64,000 nt of DNA from Leptodontidium sp. MPI-SDFR-AT-0119 (lineage: Eukaryota; Ascomycota; Leotiomycetes; Helotiales; Leptodontidiaceae). The position numbers were made by a program, and so were the translations under genes. Position 1 is the first letter of the stretch. Every line of letters starts with the position of its first letter. The notes below the pieces were generated by a model, which worked only from the letters and a program-made list of their open reading frames with translations, made no database searches and had not been told where the DNA came from. The stretch is taken from positions 3,348,001 to 3,412,000 of the forward strand of contig JAHLEZ010000001.1 of NCBI GenBank assembly GCA_020726505.1. The letters are read 5' to 3'. Below are positions 37,773 to 50,349 of this stretch, one piece after another.

Positions 37773-38946
37773 TCACTTCTGGAATGCCATAACAGCATAT
37801 CTGAATGTCCCATTGGCGAACCCTCGTCTCATAGCCCTGAAAGCCTGCATAAAAGCGAGTCCATCCCGACCTTGAGCAACCGCAAAAGCCCACAATGCTG
37901 GGTTCTGGATGAGTGTCCATGAGATATCCCTGCATATACTAATAAGTTTTGCGTACTTTGGAGGGAACATTCATCCTTACCATGTCTTCGAGACTTGTTT
38001 GCTGATATCAAACGGCTCTGCAAAAGTCTTGAGACCAGCACCGTTTGCTACGCGGACGTAGTCGGCTTGGGTGCAGAGAGGTGGAAGGAGCATGCCATCT
38101 AAAAAAAGTCAGCTCACAAGCCAGGTAATTGCTGAATTCATGATAATCCACCTTCAATGGGAGAGATATCAGCTTTGAACTGCGCCTCCGTTAAATTCTC
38201 ATCCTTGAACCAGTCCGCAACAACCAGTTTCCCTCCAGGATTAAGCAACAACGCCGCATTCCTGAAGAACAATTCCTTATTCGGCAAATGGCTCATCGCC
38301 TCCGAGATCCAAACACAATCGAACTTCTGCACATTCGGTTCCGCATTGAAAAAATCACCCATCTTCTCGGCATCAAGCTCCATGAAATAAACGGAGCCGT
38401 CGCCTAATTTCTTTGGAGTGCCTGCATCGGGAGTATCTGGTTTCTCACCTGCGGCTTCCAGAGTGAGTTTTCGAGCGATCTCAACTTGTCGTCCGCTGAT
38501 CGTCACACCGACGACGTTGCACCCGTGGTTCTTGGCAAGATGCCGCGAAGTACCTCCGATACCACATCCGACATCGAGAACGGAACTTCCAACTGGAAGG
38601 CCTGATTTCTCAAGTAGGAGTTCGATCAATTGCACTTGTGCTCTTTCCTTGGTGTCAGATGGAGTGAGGAAATAGCCGTGGTGGATGTGTTCGCCCCTGT
38701 CCGAAACTTAGCTTCAGCTACGGTGCAGCTCGTGATCTATGGAAATTGAGGGATGGAAGGGACAAACCAGAGGGAGTAGTAGTAGTCTGAAGCAAGTTCG
38801 TAGTGGTGTCTGATACGGTCTTTGAGGGCGTTGAAGGAGATGAATGGCTCGGGCTCTGGGATGTCGTATTTGGCGCTGACATCTGCTTTCTCGCCGATCT
38901 TTGAAAGCTCACCGTCTGTTGAGGGAGCTGGTGGTGGAACGGCCAT
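37773..38946 (-). CDS. SAM-dependent class I methyltransferase (sterol/tocopherol methyltransferase-like)
   Basis: Four exons (38946-38768, 38696-38152, 38098-37981, 37929-37773) give 332 residues. Motif I, SSVLDVGCGIGGTSRHLA, binds S-adenosylmethionine. It is preceded by HHYELASDYYYSLWGEHIHH, an arrangement shared with Erg6-type sterol methyltransferases and gamma-tocopherol C-methyltransferases. Post-I (GVTISGRQVEIA), an acidic motif II region (FDCVWISEAMSHLP) and the motif III strand (LLLNPGGKLVVADWF) are all present. The C-terminal helices are less conserved. There is no signal peptide, so it is probably cytosolic. The methyl acceptor is unknown. All splice junctions restore the frame and I see no lesion. 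It lies upstream of the cellobiose dehydrogenase gene, but a shared pathway is not suggested. Confidence 0.9.
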
Positions 38947-39455
38947 TGAAGCTGCTAGGACGAGATGGGGTCAATTCCAAGATATAAAAGAGGTATGAGG
39001 CTTTCCGTATTGCAAAGTTGCGAAAAGATTGAGGTTTTTCGAAGACGTTTGGAGAAATGTGAAGCTGTTGAGACATGCGGAGGGGTACATTCGATCGTGA
39101 GGGGCTAGCGTACCAAAAGGGGGAAAGTGCAAGGTACTATACTAGCGCATCATTCCGATAAGCTCCCGCTCGCCGTCGTCGTTTGTTGACATGTCAAACA
39201 ATTCTCCGATGTCAGTTTACGTGAATAGTTTCATTTTAAAAATGCCCTAGATGGTTGTGTAGCAGAACCAATTGAGATATATTGATATGGGCGTGTCGGA
39301 TCGAATCTTTGGAACGACTACTGTTAGAATATGAGGAGGGAATATAAACAATGTGTTCGTACTGTAAGGGCCTGAAGCCTTGATTCGTGAATCTATGTGA
39401 AGATTATATATATATACAAGAAAGATGAACAGAGATAACAATGTACACGAACCGC
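38947..39455. other. Intergenic gap of about 510 bases
   Basis: Promoter of the methyltransferase gene and 3' flank of the cellobiose dehydrogenase gene. No gene or repeat recognised. Confidence 0.4.
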
Positions 39456-42006
39456 CTAGCAGTCATCCTCGTCAACGACTGGGACCGGAGTAGCGACGGC
39501 CGAGACCGAGGCAGATGGGATCACGGCACCGGTCTGGGGAATGGTGGTATTGGCGTATGGTGCCGTGGAGGAGGTAGGAGTGGTGGTAGAGTTCGAGGCG
39601 CTCGACGCACCGAGAGCAATGATCTTAGCGGCAGCGTGCTCAGCAACGACCATGACAATTGCCTGGGTGTTTCCGGTCGGGAGATCTGGATGAATAGAAG
39701 CATCGACGACGAAAATGTTGTCGGTTCCAAAGACTTTAGTGTTAGTGTCGACGACGGCTGATCCGTCGTTCGTCTCGCCCATGATGGTCGTTCCGACGAA
39801 ATGGGAACCTTGGGCGTAGCTCTTGGCTGCAACCATTGAGGTACCGGTGAGGGTGCTATCAGCTGGCTTGAGGATAGTGCTGTTCTTTGCGGCGTTGAGG
39901 ATTTGGTCGATCATAGTTGCGGTGGCAGTCTGATCATCGTCAGTGTTCATCCAAGGATCGGTGGTGAAAACAGTTGCACCCTGGGCGTTGATTCCGAGTG
40001 CTCCAGCTGAGGTTGCGCCGTGGGTAAGATACATCTTGATGCGGACTGTTCCTGCACTGGGAGAGTTGCAGGTTCCTTGGAAGAACTTAGTCCCTGAGGT
40101 GGTGTTGAGAGATGTCCAGAAGTTGACCCGTTGTCCAGATTGGACGAGAGGACCAGATTGCTTAGCGAAGAGGTCGATGTTGGTCTGCGATGGCGAGGTA
40201 AAATCTTTGGCAACCATGGAGCTGTTGGCGCTGGAAGTGTTGAATGTCAAGGTGAAAATTGGGTGATCCTTGAGATTCTGTCCAACTGGGAGGTTGATCC
40301 AGTCTGCCTCATCTGGAAGAGTGACGCATGCGGATCCGGACTGAACGGTGGTGATCTGATCAAATGGGCCGATACCGCTATTGTACAGGATGCGCGGGGT
40401 AGACATAGATCCTGACGCGAGAACAACATTGCCTCCAGCGTTCAAGTTGATGATCTGGCGGGCTCCAGTTGAAGTCTCAACTTCCACACCAGTGGCAGTC
40501 GATCCGCTGCGGATAACACGGACGACCTTGGTGTTGAGAATCAACTCGAAGTTGGACAATTCCTTGGCGAGAGGGAGGTATGACTTGACTGGTCCAGCTC
40601 GGAGACCGTCTTGGATATCCCATGCTGGATAACTGTAGACCGCGGTCTTGCGGTTGGGCTCTTTAATGGCATCAACTTGAGACCAGCCAAGGGTCTTGAA
40701 GAATGATGAAAAGACGGTGAAGGCCTATGGTTATTAGTATTGCACCAGAGAAAGATTAATATGTACTTACACCTTGGTCATAACGTTGCTGATCCTCAGA
40801 TGCCAATGTCGTTCCGGGGTTGCGCTCATAAAGTCTGGCAGCAGAGGCACCAACTTTAGACCACTTCCATACTGTTGGCCACTTGTCATTGAAGTCGGCG
40901 TCTTGAGGTGGAACAAACATCAGGGCATTGACCATAGTTCCTCCACCGAGTAAGCAACCCGCCATGTTGGCAGTGTCCGTGCAATATTCAGTGGTATCAG
41001 CAGCTGTGGTGAGGTAGTAAGCCATCGAGGGAACGTCATATTGAGTAACAGTATCGTTCCATGCAACGGTAGATCGGCCACCAGTGGCGTAGGTTGAGGC
41101 TTGACCACGTTCGATCAGAAGTACTGACTTTCCAGTCTCGGCAAGGCGTTGCGCAGCGATGATGCCAGCTGGTCCAGCACCAGCCACAATGTAATCATAA
41201 GTCGAATTTGCTACACTTGGACTAGCGGTGGTGCAGGTTGAGTTAGATCCACCAGTTGCGGGAGTGGTCGCGTTACCAGTGCCACCAGAAGTCGTTGTAG
41301 CCATGCTAGCCCATGTCGCATAGTCCGCTGAGCCTGCGAGGTTGAGTGCAAGACCAAAGGCCCCGAAACCAGCCTCGTGATAGACAAAAGTGGCAGAATC
41401 GGCTGACGAAGGGTTTGTAGGTGCGGTTTTGGAGAATCCCCAACCGACGACGATTGTCTCGGTTTCTGCTTTGAAGGTCAAGGCATTTCTCATGATACAT
41501 TCCCTACACAGAAAGGTGTACGACATGTGGGTAGAATTGACGAATGTTCCATTGGCGATTGGGGACAGGGACAAAGAGGCGTTGGTGTACAGAGAAGGGG
41601 AGGTGTAGCCACTTTGAAAGTGTTAGTAACAAATCATGAGTATCTGTGGTGGGCTTCGTCACTTACCTGGTTTCACGGAAAGATGCAACAACCTCTCCCG
41701 CGTTTGGCCAAGCTACGACGAGCAGACTGCCCGTCATAGATCCAGTAAGAGTGAGACCTCCATAACCGGTGGTAATTGGTGCGACCTAAATATGTTAGCC
41801 ATTGAACCCGTTTTGTTGAGAAATCCTCTTACCATCTGACCAATGAAATCAGAGCCAACTGTTGTTGGAACGGCCATACCAAAATAAAATCCAGTCGTAT
41901 CAGTCTTTCCTTGGAATGTGATGCCGGTGTTGGGGTCAACAGATGAAGACGACTGTTGAGCCCATGCTCCTGCGGCAAAAGCCAGCAGAGAGATAGAGAA
42001 ACGCAT
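39456..42006 (-). CDS. Cellobiose dehydrogenase (cytochrome plus GMC flavodehydrogenase)
   Basis: Four exons (42006-41833, 41785-41667, 41611-40771, 40724-39456) give 800 residues. It oxidises cellobiose outside the cell and can pass electrons to lytic polysaccharide monooxygenases. A signal peptide (MRFSISLLAFAAGAWA) precedes a CDH-type cytochrome b domain with a candidate Met ligand in LTGSMTGSLLVVAW and a His ligand in FVYHEAGFGAFGL. A short Thr/Gly linker leads to the flavin domain with IVAGAGPAGIIAAQRLAE. Near the C-terminus the catalytic His lies in GSHFVGT and the Asn in LPTGNTQA. A Ser/Thr/Pro-rich tail of about 50 residues ends in an acidic Cys-terminal segment instead of a cellulose-binding module, as in ascomycete enzymes lacking CBM1. 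Intact. Confidence 0.94.
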
Positions 42007-43439
42007 GTTGATAGTCTGTTGTGTATCAAGCTTGAATGAAAATTTTGGAGCTTTGAAGCTAAGGGAGGTTCTGGAAGTGAAGATATAAATCAAGTGGTTG
42101 AAATGTCAAATGAATGAAAGCAAGGACTAGCCAAGCTATGCCGTCGAGGCTGAAAATGAAAGAAAGAATGGAGTGAAGATGAAAGAAATCTCGCGATAGG
42201 GAGAGAAACTGAAACTTCTAAAAGGGAAGGAAACCCAAAGGTTTATGTAGCAGGCAGAACAGAAAGGCCTAGACACCCCTGAGATGCTTGTTTCCAATAT
42301 TCGGCATCTCCATGACGACCTTGTTCATTAATCCATTACTTGCCCAGGTCCAGCAACCAATCTCATCACTTTGATTTGTTTCGGTATAGCGGAGAAGAAG
42401 AGCCCAAATCCGGTCCAATTTGTTTGGTTTGGCCATCTCCCAAGTGCGTGGACTCGAGCGGGGTCTTGGTGGGGGAACAATCTACATCTGAAAGCACGTT
42501 ACATGCCGACTGAGGCTGATGAAGTCTTTTCCGCCGAGTTCTCCTTGCACCAAGCGGATCTCCCAAGACGGGCAAGCTCCACATTGCTCATCCCATTGAG
42601 GACCAGTTAATATATTTGACATGGCAAGTAGTCTGGGCAGCGCCGAGTCATGATGTAATGACGGTGGCGAGTAGCCGCGTGGGTGTGGATTCGGAGGGAT
42701 GATGCATGGGAGTTTGTTTCGTTTTAGATGAAAATGCTTGAAGGTCGGTTGTTGTTCGGCAGCAATGTGAAACAAGGCTAACCGATATCTCGCTACCACA
42801 TCGATGTCAAAACTGACCTCAAGTTCAATCATACATCACTCCCTGTATTCATAATATCGACCAAGTAGATGTCAATTCCCATGGTCCACGATTTCCACAA
42901 TCACTTCAGCTTAATCTAGGGAGGTGAACGCGGCAAATCACGTCAAGCGAACCGTCACGTGACCCTGACCACATCTCTGAGCAAGGGGACTATGTGAGAC
43001 CCAAAGCTTGATAAACCGAAGTTTTTTGTTGATATTCATTCATAGTGAGAATCCAGGCACATAATTCAGCAATGAGCGATACTTGAAATTTCGTTCCCGT
43101 GACGATACGCTAGGGCTCGCATGGAGCCTGCCGTGTTGCCAAGCGGTGGCACAGCACCTATCCAACAACAACAGAGTTGTGAGTCCTGAATCCTGAATCT
43201 ACCTGTTATGCCTGCATGTTGGTTTGAAGCTCTGCCTAGAATGCCCCACGAAGGAGGGGATCCTTCCCTCACAGTCCTTAAGAACTCCTCTAGCTTCTCT
43301 TTTTCGCTTTATCTATCTTCCTTGCTGCCTACAATTCGTTGAACGAGGATAACTTCTTTCCGGTTCAAACCCACCAGTTTACTGCCCACGAGATACCGAG
43401 GACAAATCCGGCATCCCCAGCCCAGTCATCCCTGCTAAT
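42007..43439. promoter_or_regulatory. Promoter side of cellobiose dehydrogenase and 5' flank of the ankyrin pseudogene
   Basis: About 1.4 kb between divergent genes. ORFs at 42366-42832 and 43066-43272 show no similarity. No repeat or RNA gene was recognised, and carbon-regulator sites were not scored. Confidence 0.4.
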
Positions 43440-46400
43440 ATGGCCTCCGAGGATCAAGATTTCGTTGTTCTTGGAGACAAAGATCTGGCAGACTTCAATG
43501 CTGACGGACTGCTACCACAATCGGTGGAGGAGATCACGAAGATCCAAAATGGCTGAATCCAATGGACTACAATTCCGAGTCCAGCGAATTCAAGAAGCAC
43601 AAAGCTTCCTACACCCCCGGCACGGGAGAATGGATCCAAGAGGCAGAACAGTATCAACAATGGATGGAATCACCAAATTGCGTACCTTGTGGATCAAGGG
43701 CGTCGCCGGCTCTGGAAAATCCGTTGTTGCCGCTAATGTAGCCTCGCTGTTGGGGCCGACTAAGGTCCCCATCCTGCATTTCTTCTTTCGCCAAATCATC
43801 ACGGCCAACAAAACACCACAGTCACCCGTTCGAGACTGGCTTTCTCAGTTGCTTCAGTTCTCTCCATGGTTGCAATTGAAACTCAAGATGCTTGTCAAAG
43901 AAGGAAGAATATTGGATAGTGTGTCTTTCGATGACCTCTGGGAGCTTTTGGTTTCTGCTGTGTCTGCAACCGCAGGCAAAGTTTACTGTATCGCGGATGC
44001 GCTCGATGAAATGGATTTTGGAAACGATCTATTCATGCAGAAGCTCGCTACATTGGGCCAGAAGTGCCCCTCTAGGATTAAGGTTCTCATGACAAGTCGT
44101 CCTCTGCCATACATTGAGAAGGCTTTGGCGCACATAGGATTGGTCCAGCTTGTACTACGATCTCAACTGGTTGACCAGGACATCTTGAAATATCTAAGTG
44201 CCAAACTCAACGCAACGACTCTACCGCAGGAATTGAAAGCCGAAATTGAACGAGTGCTGGGGGGCAAGTCTCAGGGACTGTTCCTGTACGCTCGTTTGAT
44301 GCTAGACGAAATTCTTGGATCAAGCAAATCAGACTTCGAAGGCATATGCGATGCTCTCGAAAAGCTTCCATCTGAACTCGGAGATATGTACACCAGGATG
44401 CTGAATGAACACTCCATCCGATCGGAAACACCTCAAGATTTGCAACTGCTGATCTTGCAGTGTGTCACTCATTGCTCGCGCCCTTTACGACTGCTAGAGC
44501 TGTCGACCGTTGCAGATTTCGTACGAAAGACTTCCCACTACCAAGTCTTCAGCCCACCGGTGGGAGTATCAAAGGATACGAAAAGCATAATCAGGAATGG
44601 ATGTGGGCCGCTCTTGGAGATTTTGGAAGACGAAACGGTATCCATCATTCACCACTCGTTCACTGAGTATCTCATCGATCCCCAGAGGAGCCCATCATCG
44701 TCAAACAGTAACCAGTTTCCTCATGTTGACTTGTCTGAAACACATCTGGCCATCGCAAAATTATGTGTGAGCTATCTAATATCGGATTGGCTTCCAGACC
44801 ACGACAATGCGAATGACTCAACGAGCAATATATCATCATCACGATTGAGTCACCCATTTCTTGACTACGCTCTGAACAACTGGCCTTACCACGTGTCAAA
44901 GTATGGGAAGGTTGACGATGAGTTATTCCAGCGGCTCGATCGACTAATGGAGCCGAAATCCAACTCACTGTCGCTATGCCTGCGGTTCATGAGTCTCGGA
45001 GTGAGGAGTGACGAAGTTAGCCACGGCTCAAAGAGCGTCTCGCCCTTACACATATGTGCCTTGAAAGGCTTGACAGCATATTCTGCACACCTGATCGAGC
45101 TGGGTCAAGATATGAACACCATCGATCCCGAGTTACGAACGCCACTTCATCGAGCAGCCGAGAAGGGGCATCATGGAGTTGCTGAAGGACTGCTTAAGAA
45201 CGGTGCGTCTAGCAACATGGACGACTGTGCGGGCTTGACTCCCCTCCATCTTGCAGCATCCACGAATCATGGAGCGATTGTGAAATCATTGCTTGAAGCT
45301 GGAGTTGACCCATTCACACCCAAAACCAGAGAAAATCCAGGTCGAATGTGCGGAAACGCGAAGAGCACTCGTGGTGAGACCGCCGTTGAATACGCTTCTG
45401 AATATGGCCATACAGAAGCTCTTCTTGAACTTCTACCTTTCCTCGACGAAGATGGTGTTAGCAAAGCTCTCGGCTGGTCTGCTTCCAATGGCAGAACGGA
45501 AAATATTCTTGCTATACTTAGTACTTCAAAATTGGATGTAAACAAGATGTTTCAAGGCAAAACACCGATACATGCTGCAGCCTATGCCCACGACATCGTG
45601 TCGATGAGGAAACTTCTGGATCTTGGTGCCGATGTAAAAATTAAATCTAACAACATATTCAGTCATGACGGCATACGCTGCATGGGTATTAAAAACGAAT
45701 ACAAGTACACTCCACTACATGTGTTTACTGAGAACTGCCGAGGAATTTTAAAGAATTCCATTTCAGAGACCTTGGAGGGTATCAAGCTACTCTTTGTCAG
45801 CGGGCTGCGACATCAACGAGTACAGTGGAAGCGGCGTTACTCCTTTGCAGCATGCAATTGGTAGCACTGCTAGCTATTTTCACAGTATTGCTTGTCCAAC
45901 GGAGATTGTTGAATTCCTGATAGAAAATGGCGCGGACATTATCGCTGCCAGCTAGGGATGGTTCTACAGTCTTGCACTTGGCTGCAGCAGAACCGGAAGG
46001 CTCCATCGATCTACTTGTGGCGAATGGTGCTGATGTCAACGCTCGACGAGTTCGTGATGGTCGTACGCCACTGCTGTGAGCTACTGGTGGCTACAGTGAG
46101 ACGACGACGCTAGCCCTGATAAAGCATGGTGCAGACTGCAATGCTCACGATGATGAAGGCATCACAGCCCTCCAGATAGCTCTCGAGATTTACTCCACTT
46201 TTTTAACAAAAGTAAAAGCACTTCTGGCAAATGGAGCAAATCCTAATTATCGGAACAAGAAAGGAGATACTGCTCTGCACGTGATGAGATCGTGGGCTCG
46301 ACAAGGCGACTTGCTTTCTTCCCTTCTCGCCGCCAATGCGGATCTGGAGGCAAAGACTGCAGATGGACTTACCGTGCTGCTCAGAGCCGTGAAGAACAAT

Positions 46401-49400
46401 GCAGATTTTGTTGATATCAAAAGCCTGATCACAGCTGGTGCAAAAATCGATGTCCGAGATTTCGCAGGTCGCACTGTGTTGCATCACTGCTGTGAAAAGG
46501 AAAATTGCATTGTACTCCTGGGTGCACTCATTGATATGGGTGCTGATCCCAGCTTGACAGACTTTGCGGGCAATACGCTGTTCCATCAAGTTGCTCGGCA
46601 GCCGCCTTCATACCACGAAAAGGAGCAACTGGAACTTCTAACGACCCTTCTAGAGTTAGGCGTCTCGCCATTATCCACGAACAATGCCGGCCAGACCCCT
46701 TTCCACATTGCGGCTGGCATGAACCGAGCTAGCAAGAGATGGGTTCGATACAAGACAGACCCTTTCGAGTTTCTCCTCGGCCCAAGATGCAACGCTGACA
46801 TCAACGCCCCAGACAACAAAGGTATCTGGCCTATTCATCTCGCAGCAACGCTATCCGAAGCGCAAGTTCAAGAGCTCTTAGATCACGGTGCCGATCCCTT
46901 AGTTCTTACTATTGGAGGGTAGTCGGTGTTGCAAGTCGCATCACGAGCAAGGTAGAGTAACACTGTTGGCATGATGATTGAGCTGTATAACAAGCTTGCG
47001 CAGGCCCCCGCCAACGAGCTGGGAAAGTCATAATCCAAGGAAATTGGATGTTCTCCAATGATTGACCTTGTTGATAAGGATGGAAGAACTGCGCTTCATT
47101 ATGCTGTGCGATCTGGCCGCCTAGAGAGCGTCAGCGTCTTGTTGGAAATGGGACGTGCTAATCCTAATGTCAGAGATGTCAGAGGAAAGTCCCCGCTAGA
47201 TATGTGCACACAATTCCGAGAAGAAAACGCTCGTTGGCAGGCTTCTGCAACTATTTTCGACGGCCCAGCATATATGCAAGCCGCATATGCGACTCCTGAC
47301 GACTTGTTCCGTCCACTGAACTTCGAGAATGGTAATTCTCCAACAAGGTTTAATCTTGGGTCAGAAATCACATCGGAGTTTCAGACAGTTGGTATTCGTC
47401 AAATCATCAGACTTCTCATTCGGAATGGCGCTGATGTATCTTTCGTGAATGCCACGGACATCAGGAGGCCCTACTCAGGTCACACGCTATTTGAAGCTGC
47501 GATAGAGGCTGATTGCGAAGTATTGGTGGATGAGCTACTCTGTTTGGAGAATATAAGCCCCAACGACAAGAAACAGACTGAGAAAAAGCCAAAGTCGTTG
47601 AGCGAGTCCGATGACTCAAGCGATGATTCAGATATCGAAGAGAACGACGGGGGTGTTTGGCGGTACCATACAACCAGGAAGTCTTTTGCCGAGAAGTACG
47701 TTGCGCTGAGAAGCCAAAGTTCGTCAAAACTTCTGGACGGAATTATTGAGCCTGGGGAATCCAATCTGACGACGTTCTGCACTTTGTTGCAAAGCGAGAA
47801 TGAGCGTGATGTTGAAGAATTCAAGCGGCTTGGAGCCGATTTGCTGAGGCCGCAGTGGAACGGAGAGTCGTGCGTAACTATGCTTGTCAAGTGGGGTTAC
47901 GCGTCATTGCTCAAGAAGTTCAGATCGGAGACAACTTTGGTAACGGATGAGTGGATGGTGGAGACTGAGAAAATAGATTGTAACCTCCCAGGAAGACTAA
48001 GGTAAGTCTTTTCATTGCATATTGGGGAGGGAGCAAGTCGCAATGAAACGTTCTCACGCTCCTCAAAACCTGGAATATGTTTCGCAAGAAGTTACTGACC
48101 TACGAGATAGATACCTCCTACATATTGCCTGTGAGAGGTCTCTTCCCAACTTAGAAATTCTTAAGGCTTTGTCTCTACACGATATTAACTGCCAAAGGAA
48201 GAACGATGGACAAACTGCTCTTCATATCCTTGCTCATTCAACAAACTGGTGGCAATCTCACGCTATGGAATATCTTCTTGAGCAAGGAGCAGACCCAAAT
48301 ATCAGAGACCAGAGTGGAAAGACTGCTCTTTTCATCGCTGTAGGCGGTGTTAGGAAGGAGATGGCAGTAAAAAGTCTGCTTCGATACGGTGCAGATCCTA
48401 ACATTCTTGACTATGGCGGCCTTAGTTGCCTCAACTTGGCAGGATCAAATGCTTCCGCCGTTGAACAACTGATCAAAGCCGGTGCCAATGTATCTGCTGG
48501 AAAGAAACCATTCGTTTTCGACTCTATTGCTGCTTTCGACCTCCAGACTGTGAAGCTGTTGAGAGAGATCGGATCTGATTTCAACGTCAGGCCTGCCCCC
48601 GAAGAAGAAGAGGATCCCAGCGACGATAACAAACACGCAAGTATCCTTTTCCAACATCTCTCCTCCTTTTTTTTATAAATTTTTAAATTTTTTTAAAGAG
48701 GTATCTTATCGTCTGAAGATAATCGAGCCAACATGACATCACATGATAATGGAAGCTGATTCAACATTTCAAAATTTAGCTGCGAGCTCAAAGACGTCGG
48801 CAGAAACTGTTTAATTCCAAAACGGTCGTGGAAATGTCCTACCCAATTCATTATGCTGCAAGCGCCAAATTCAGCAGATCATCATCAAAAGAGAAAATGG
48901 TTCCGATCACCCAGGAGTTGTTGAAGGGAAATGCAAATCCCCTGCTGACTTTCAACCAAAAGGGCGATTCAATAATTCATGATATCTTCGAGAACGAAGG
49001 AATTGTAGAGCCTTTCTTGGAAATTCCAGACTTGGACCTTGAAGCTCGAGATTCTAATGGCAGGACTTATTTGCTGGCAGCCTGCTCCACTGCGGACAAT
49101 TATTGGCGAAATTATGATATGGAATGGCTTGTTGCCAAGCCAAGCCCTGCGCAAGTAAGTGTTGGGGGAGCCCAGAACTTCCTTTTTGGAATGTCTCAAG
49201 ATTATTTACAGACATGCCTTGCCTTCTTCTCAAGGCATTCTTGATGTGGCAATTGCTAACTTCCCCGTTACTACAGCTTGTCCTCGCTAAAGGAGCCGAT
49301 ATTGCAGCCATCGACAACCAAGGAAGAAATGTGTTCCATCACCTTCTCAAAAGCAGTTCTAGATATAGTACTCTACGCGCTTGCCACCGCACCGATTTCA

Positions 49401-50005
49401 AGCATTTCCTTGCCCATCCGCAAGCGGCCACTCTCGCAGTTCAGAAGGACGCAAAAGGAGCGACACCCCTCCACCACGCTCTTCGGGGCAGTCAGCTCTG
49501 GTCAATAGATCTCCTCCTCGCCAAAGGTGCTGACTCTCTTGAAACTGACTCTGATGGAAACACCGCGCTTCACCACCTCGCGTCCCAATTTTGCTCGCCA
49601 TCACCCTACTGTGACCCAAATCCCCTCACCGCCCCACTCTTCGAAAAATTCCTCTCCTTCGGAATCTCAATCAACACACCTGATCACGCGGGCGAAACAC
49701 CGCTCTTCAAACTCATATCAAGCAGCGGGTTTTGCATGGATAATTTGCAGATGTTTGAGAGAAAGGGTGCGGATTTAATGGTCAGGGATAAGATGGGGAG
49801 AGGGCTGTTGCATGCTATTGTGAAGATAGGGAATATACTGGTTAAGAAAGATGGCGTTGAGGTGATGGAAGTGGGCATCTTTAGGCATTTGATGGGGAAA
49901 GGTTTGGATCCTATGATGGAGGATGCGGAGCAGAGGAGTAGTTTGGATGTGGAGATGGCAAGTGGGAGTGTGGGTATCTTGGAGATTTTTAAGCGAGAGA
50001 AATAG
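43440..50005 (+). pseudogene. NACHT-ankyrin repeat protein (STAND/NLR-like), disrupted
   Basis: Remains of one very long NLR-like gene. The N-terminus MASEDQDFVVLGDKDLADFN leads into the fungal pre-NACHT block (NPMDYNSESSEFKKH, then PGTGEWIQEA), a Walker A of GVAGSGKS near 43707 and a Walker B region (YCIADALDEMDF) near 43990. From about 45040 to the end there are dozens of ankyrin repeats (TPLHRAAEKGHHGVAEGLL type). Lesions read from the sequence: frame changes near 43550, 43680, 45800 and 45955; an in-frame TGA at about 46077; in-frame TAG near 46922 and 46951 and TAA near 47031. At least one intron (49155-49276, CTAAC branch) is still well formed, and introns are plausible near 48000 and 48650-48780. 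Full-length relatives act as intracellular receptors, some in heterokaryon incompatibility. This copy cannot encode a full protein as read. Confidence 0.85.
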
Positions 50006-50349
50006 GCGTTTGCGGCGATTGAGCGCCCGTCGTAAACAAAACTGTCTGAAGCATTTTCTAATTTATGGGCAAGTTTCAATGGCAGATGAGATGATCTTAA
50101 TTCGATATTTCTGCGCGTATCACAAGAAGTGCATTAGTCATCATACATTGCTCAAACACTACTTTCCCAGATGACTGATTAAGACACAACAGACCAAAAC
50201 TATGTGAAGGCTTTCGGAGCTAACTATTTGTTCCAAATAAAAATAAAATATCCAAATAAGCTTCCCGTATCATAGTTCTGTGGTGCTAACTAGTTGCGGG
50301 ACAAATTAACCAAAAGAGAGGAACGTAATGATGGGAAATGCTGAGCTCA

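Noticed and set aside
33050..42006. Secondary-metabolite cluster (MFS, methyltransferase, oxidoreductase)
   Set aside because: There is no backbone enzyme (PKS, NRPS, terpene synthase), gaps are wide, and the oxidoreductase is a cellobiose dehydrogenase.
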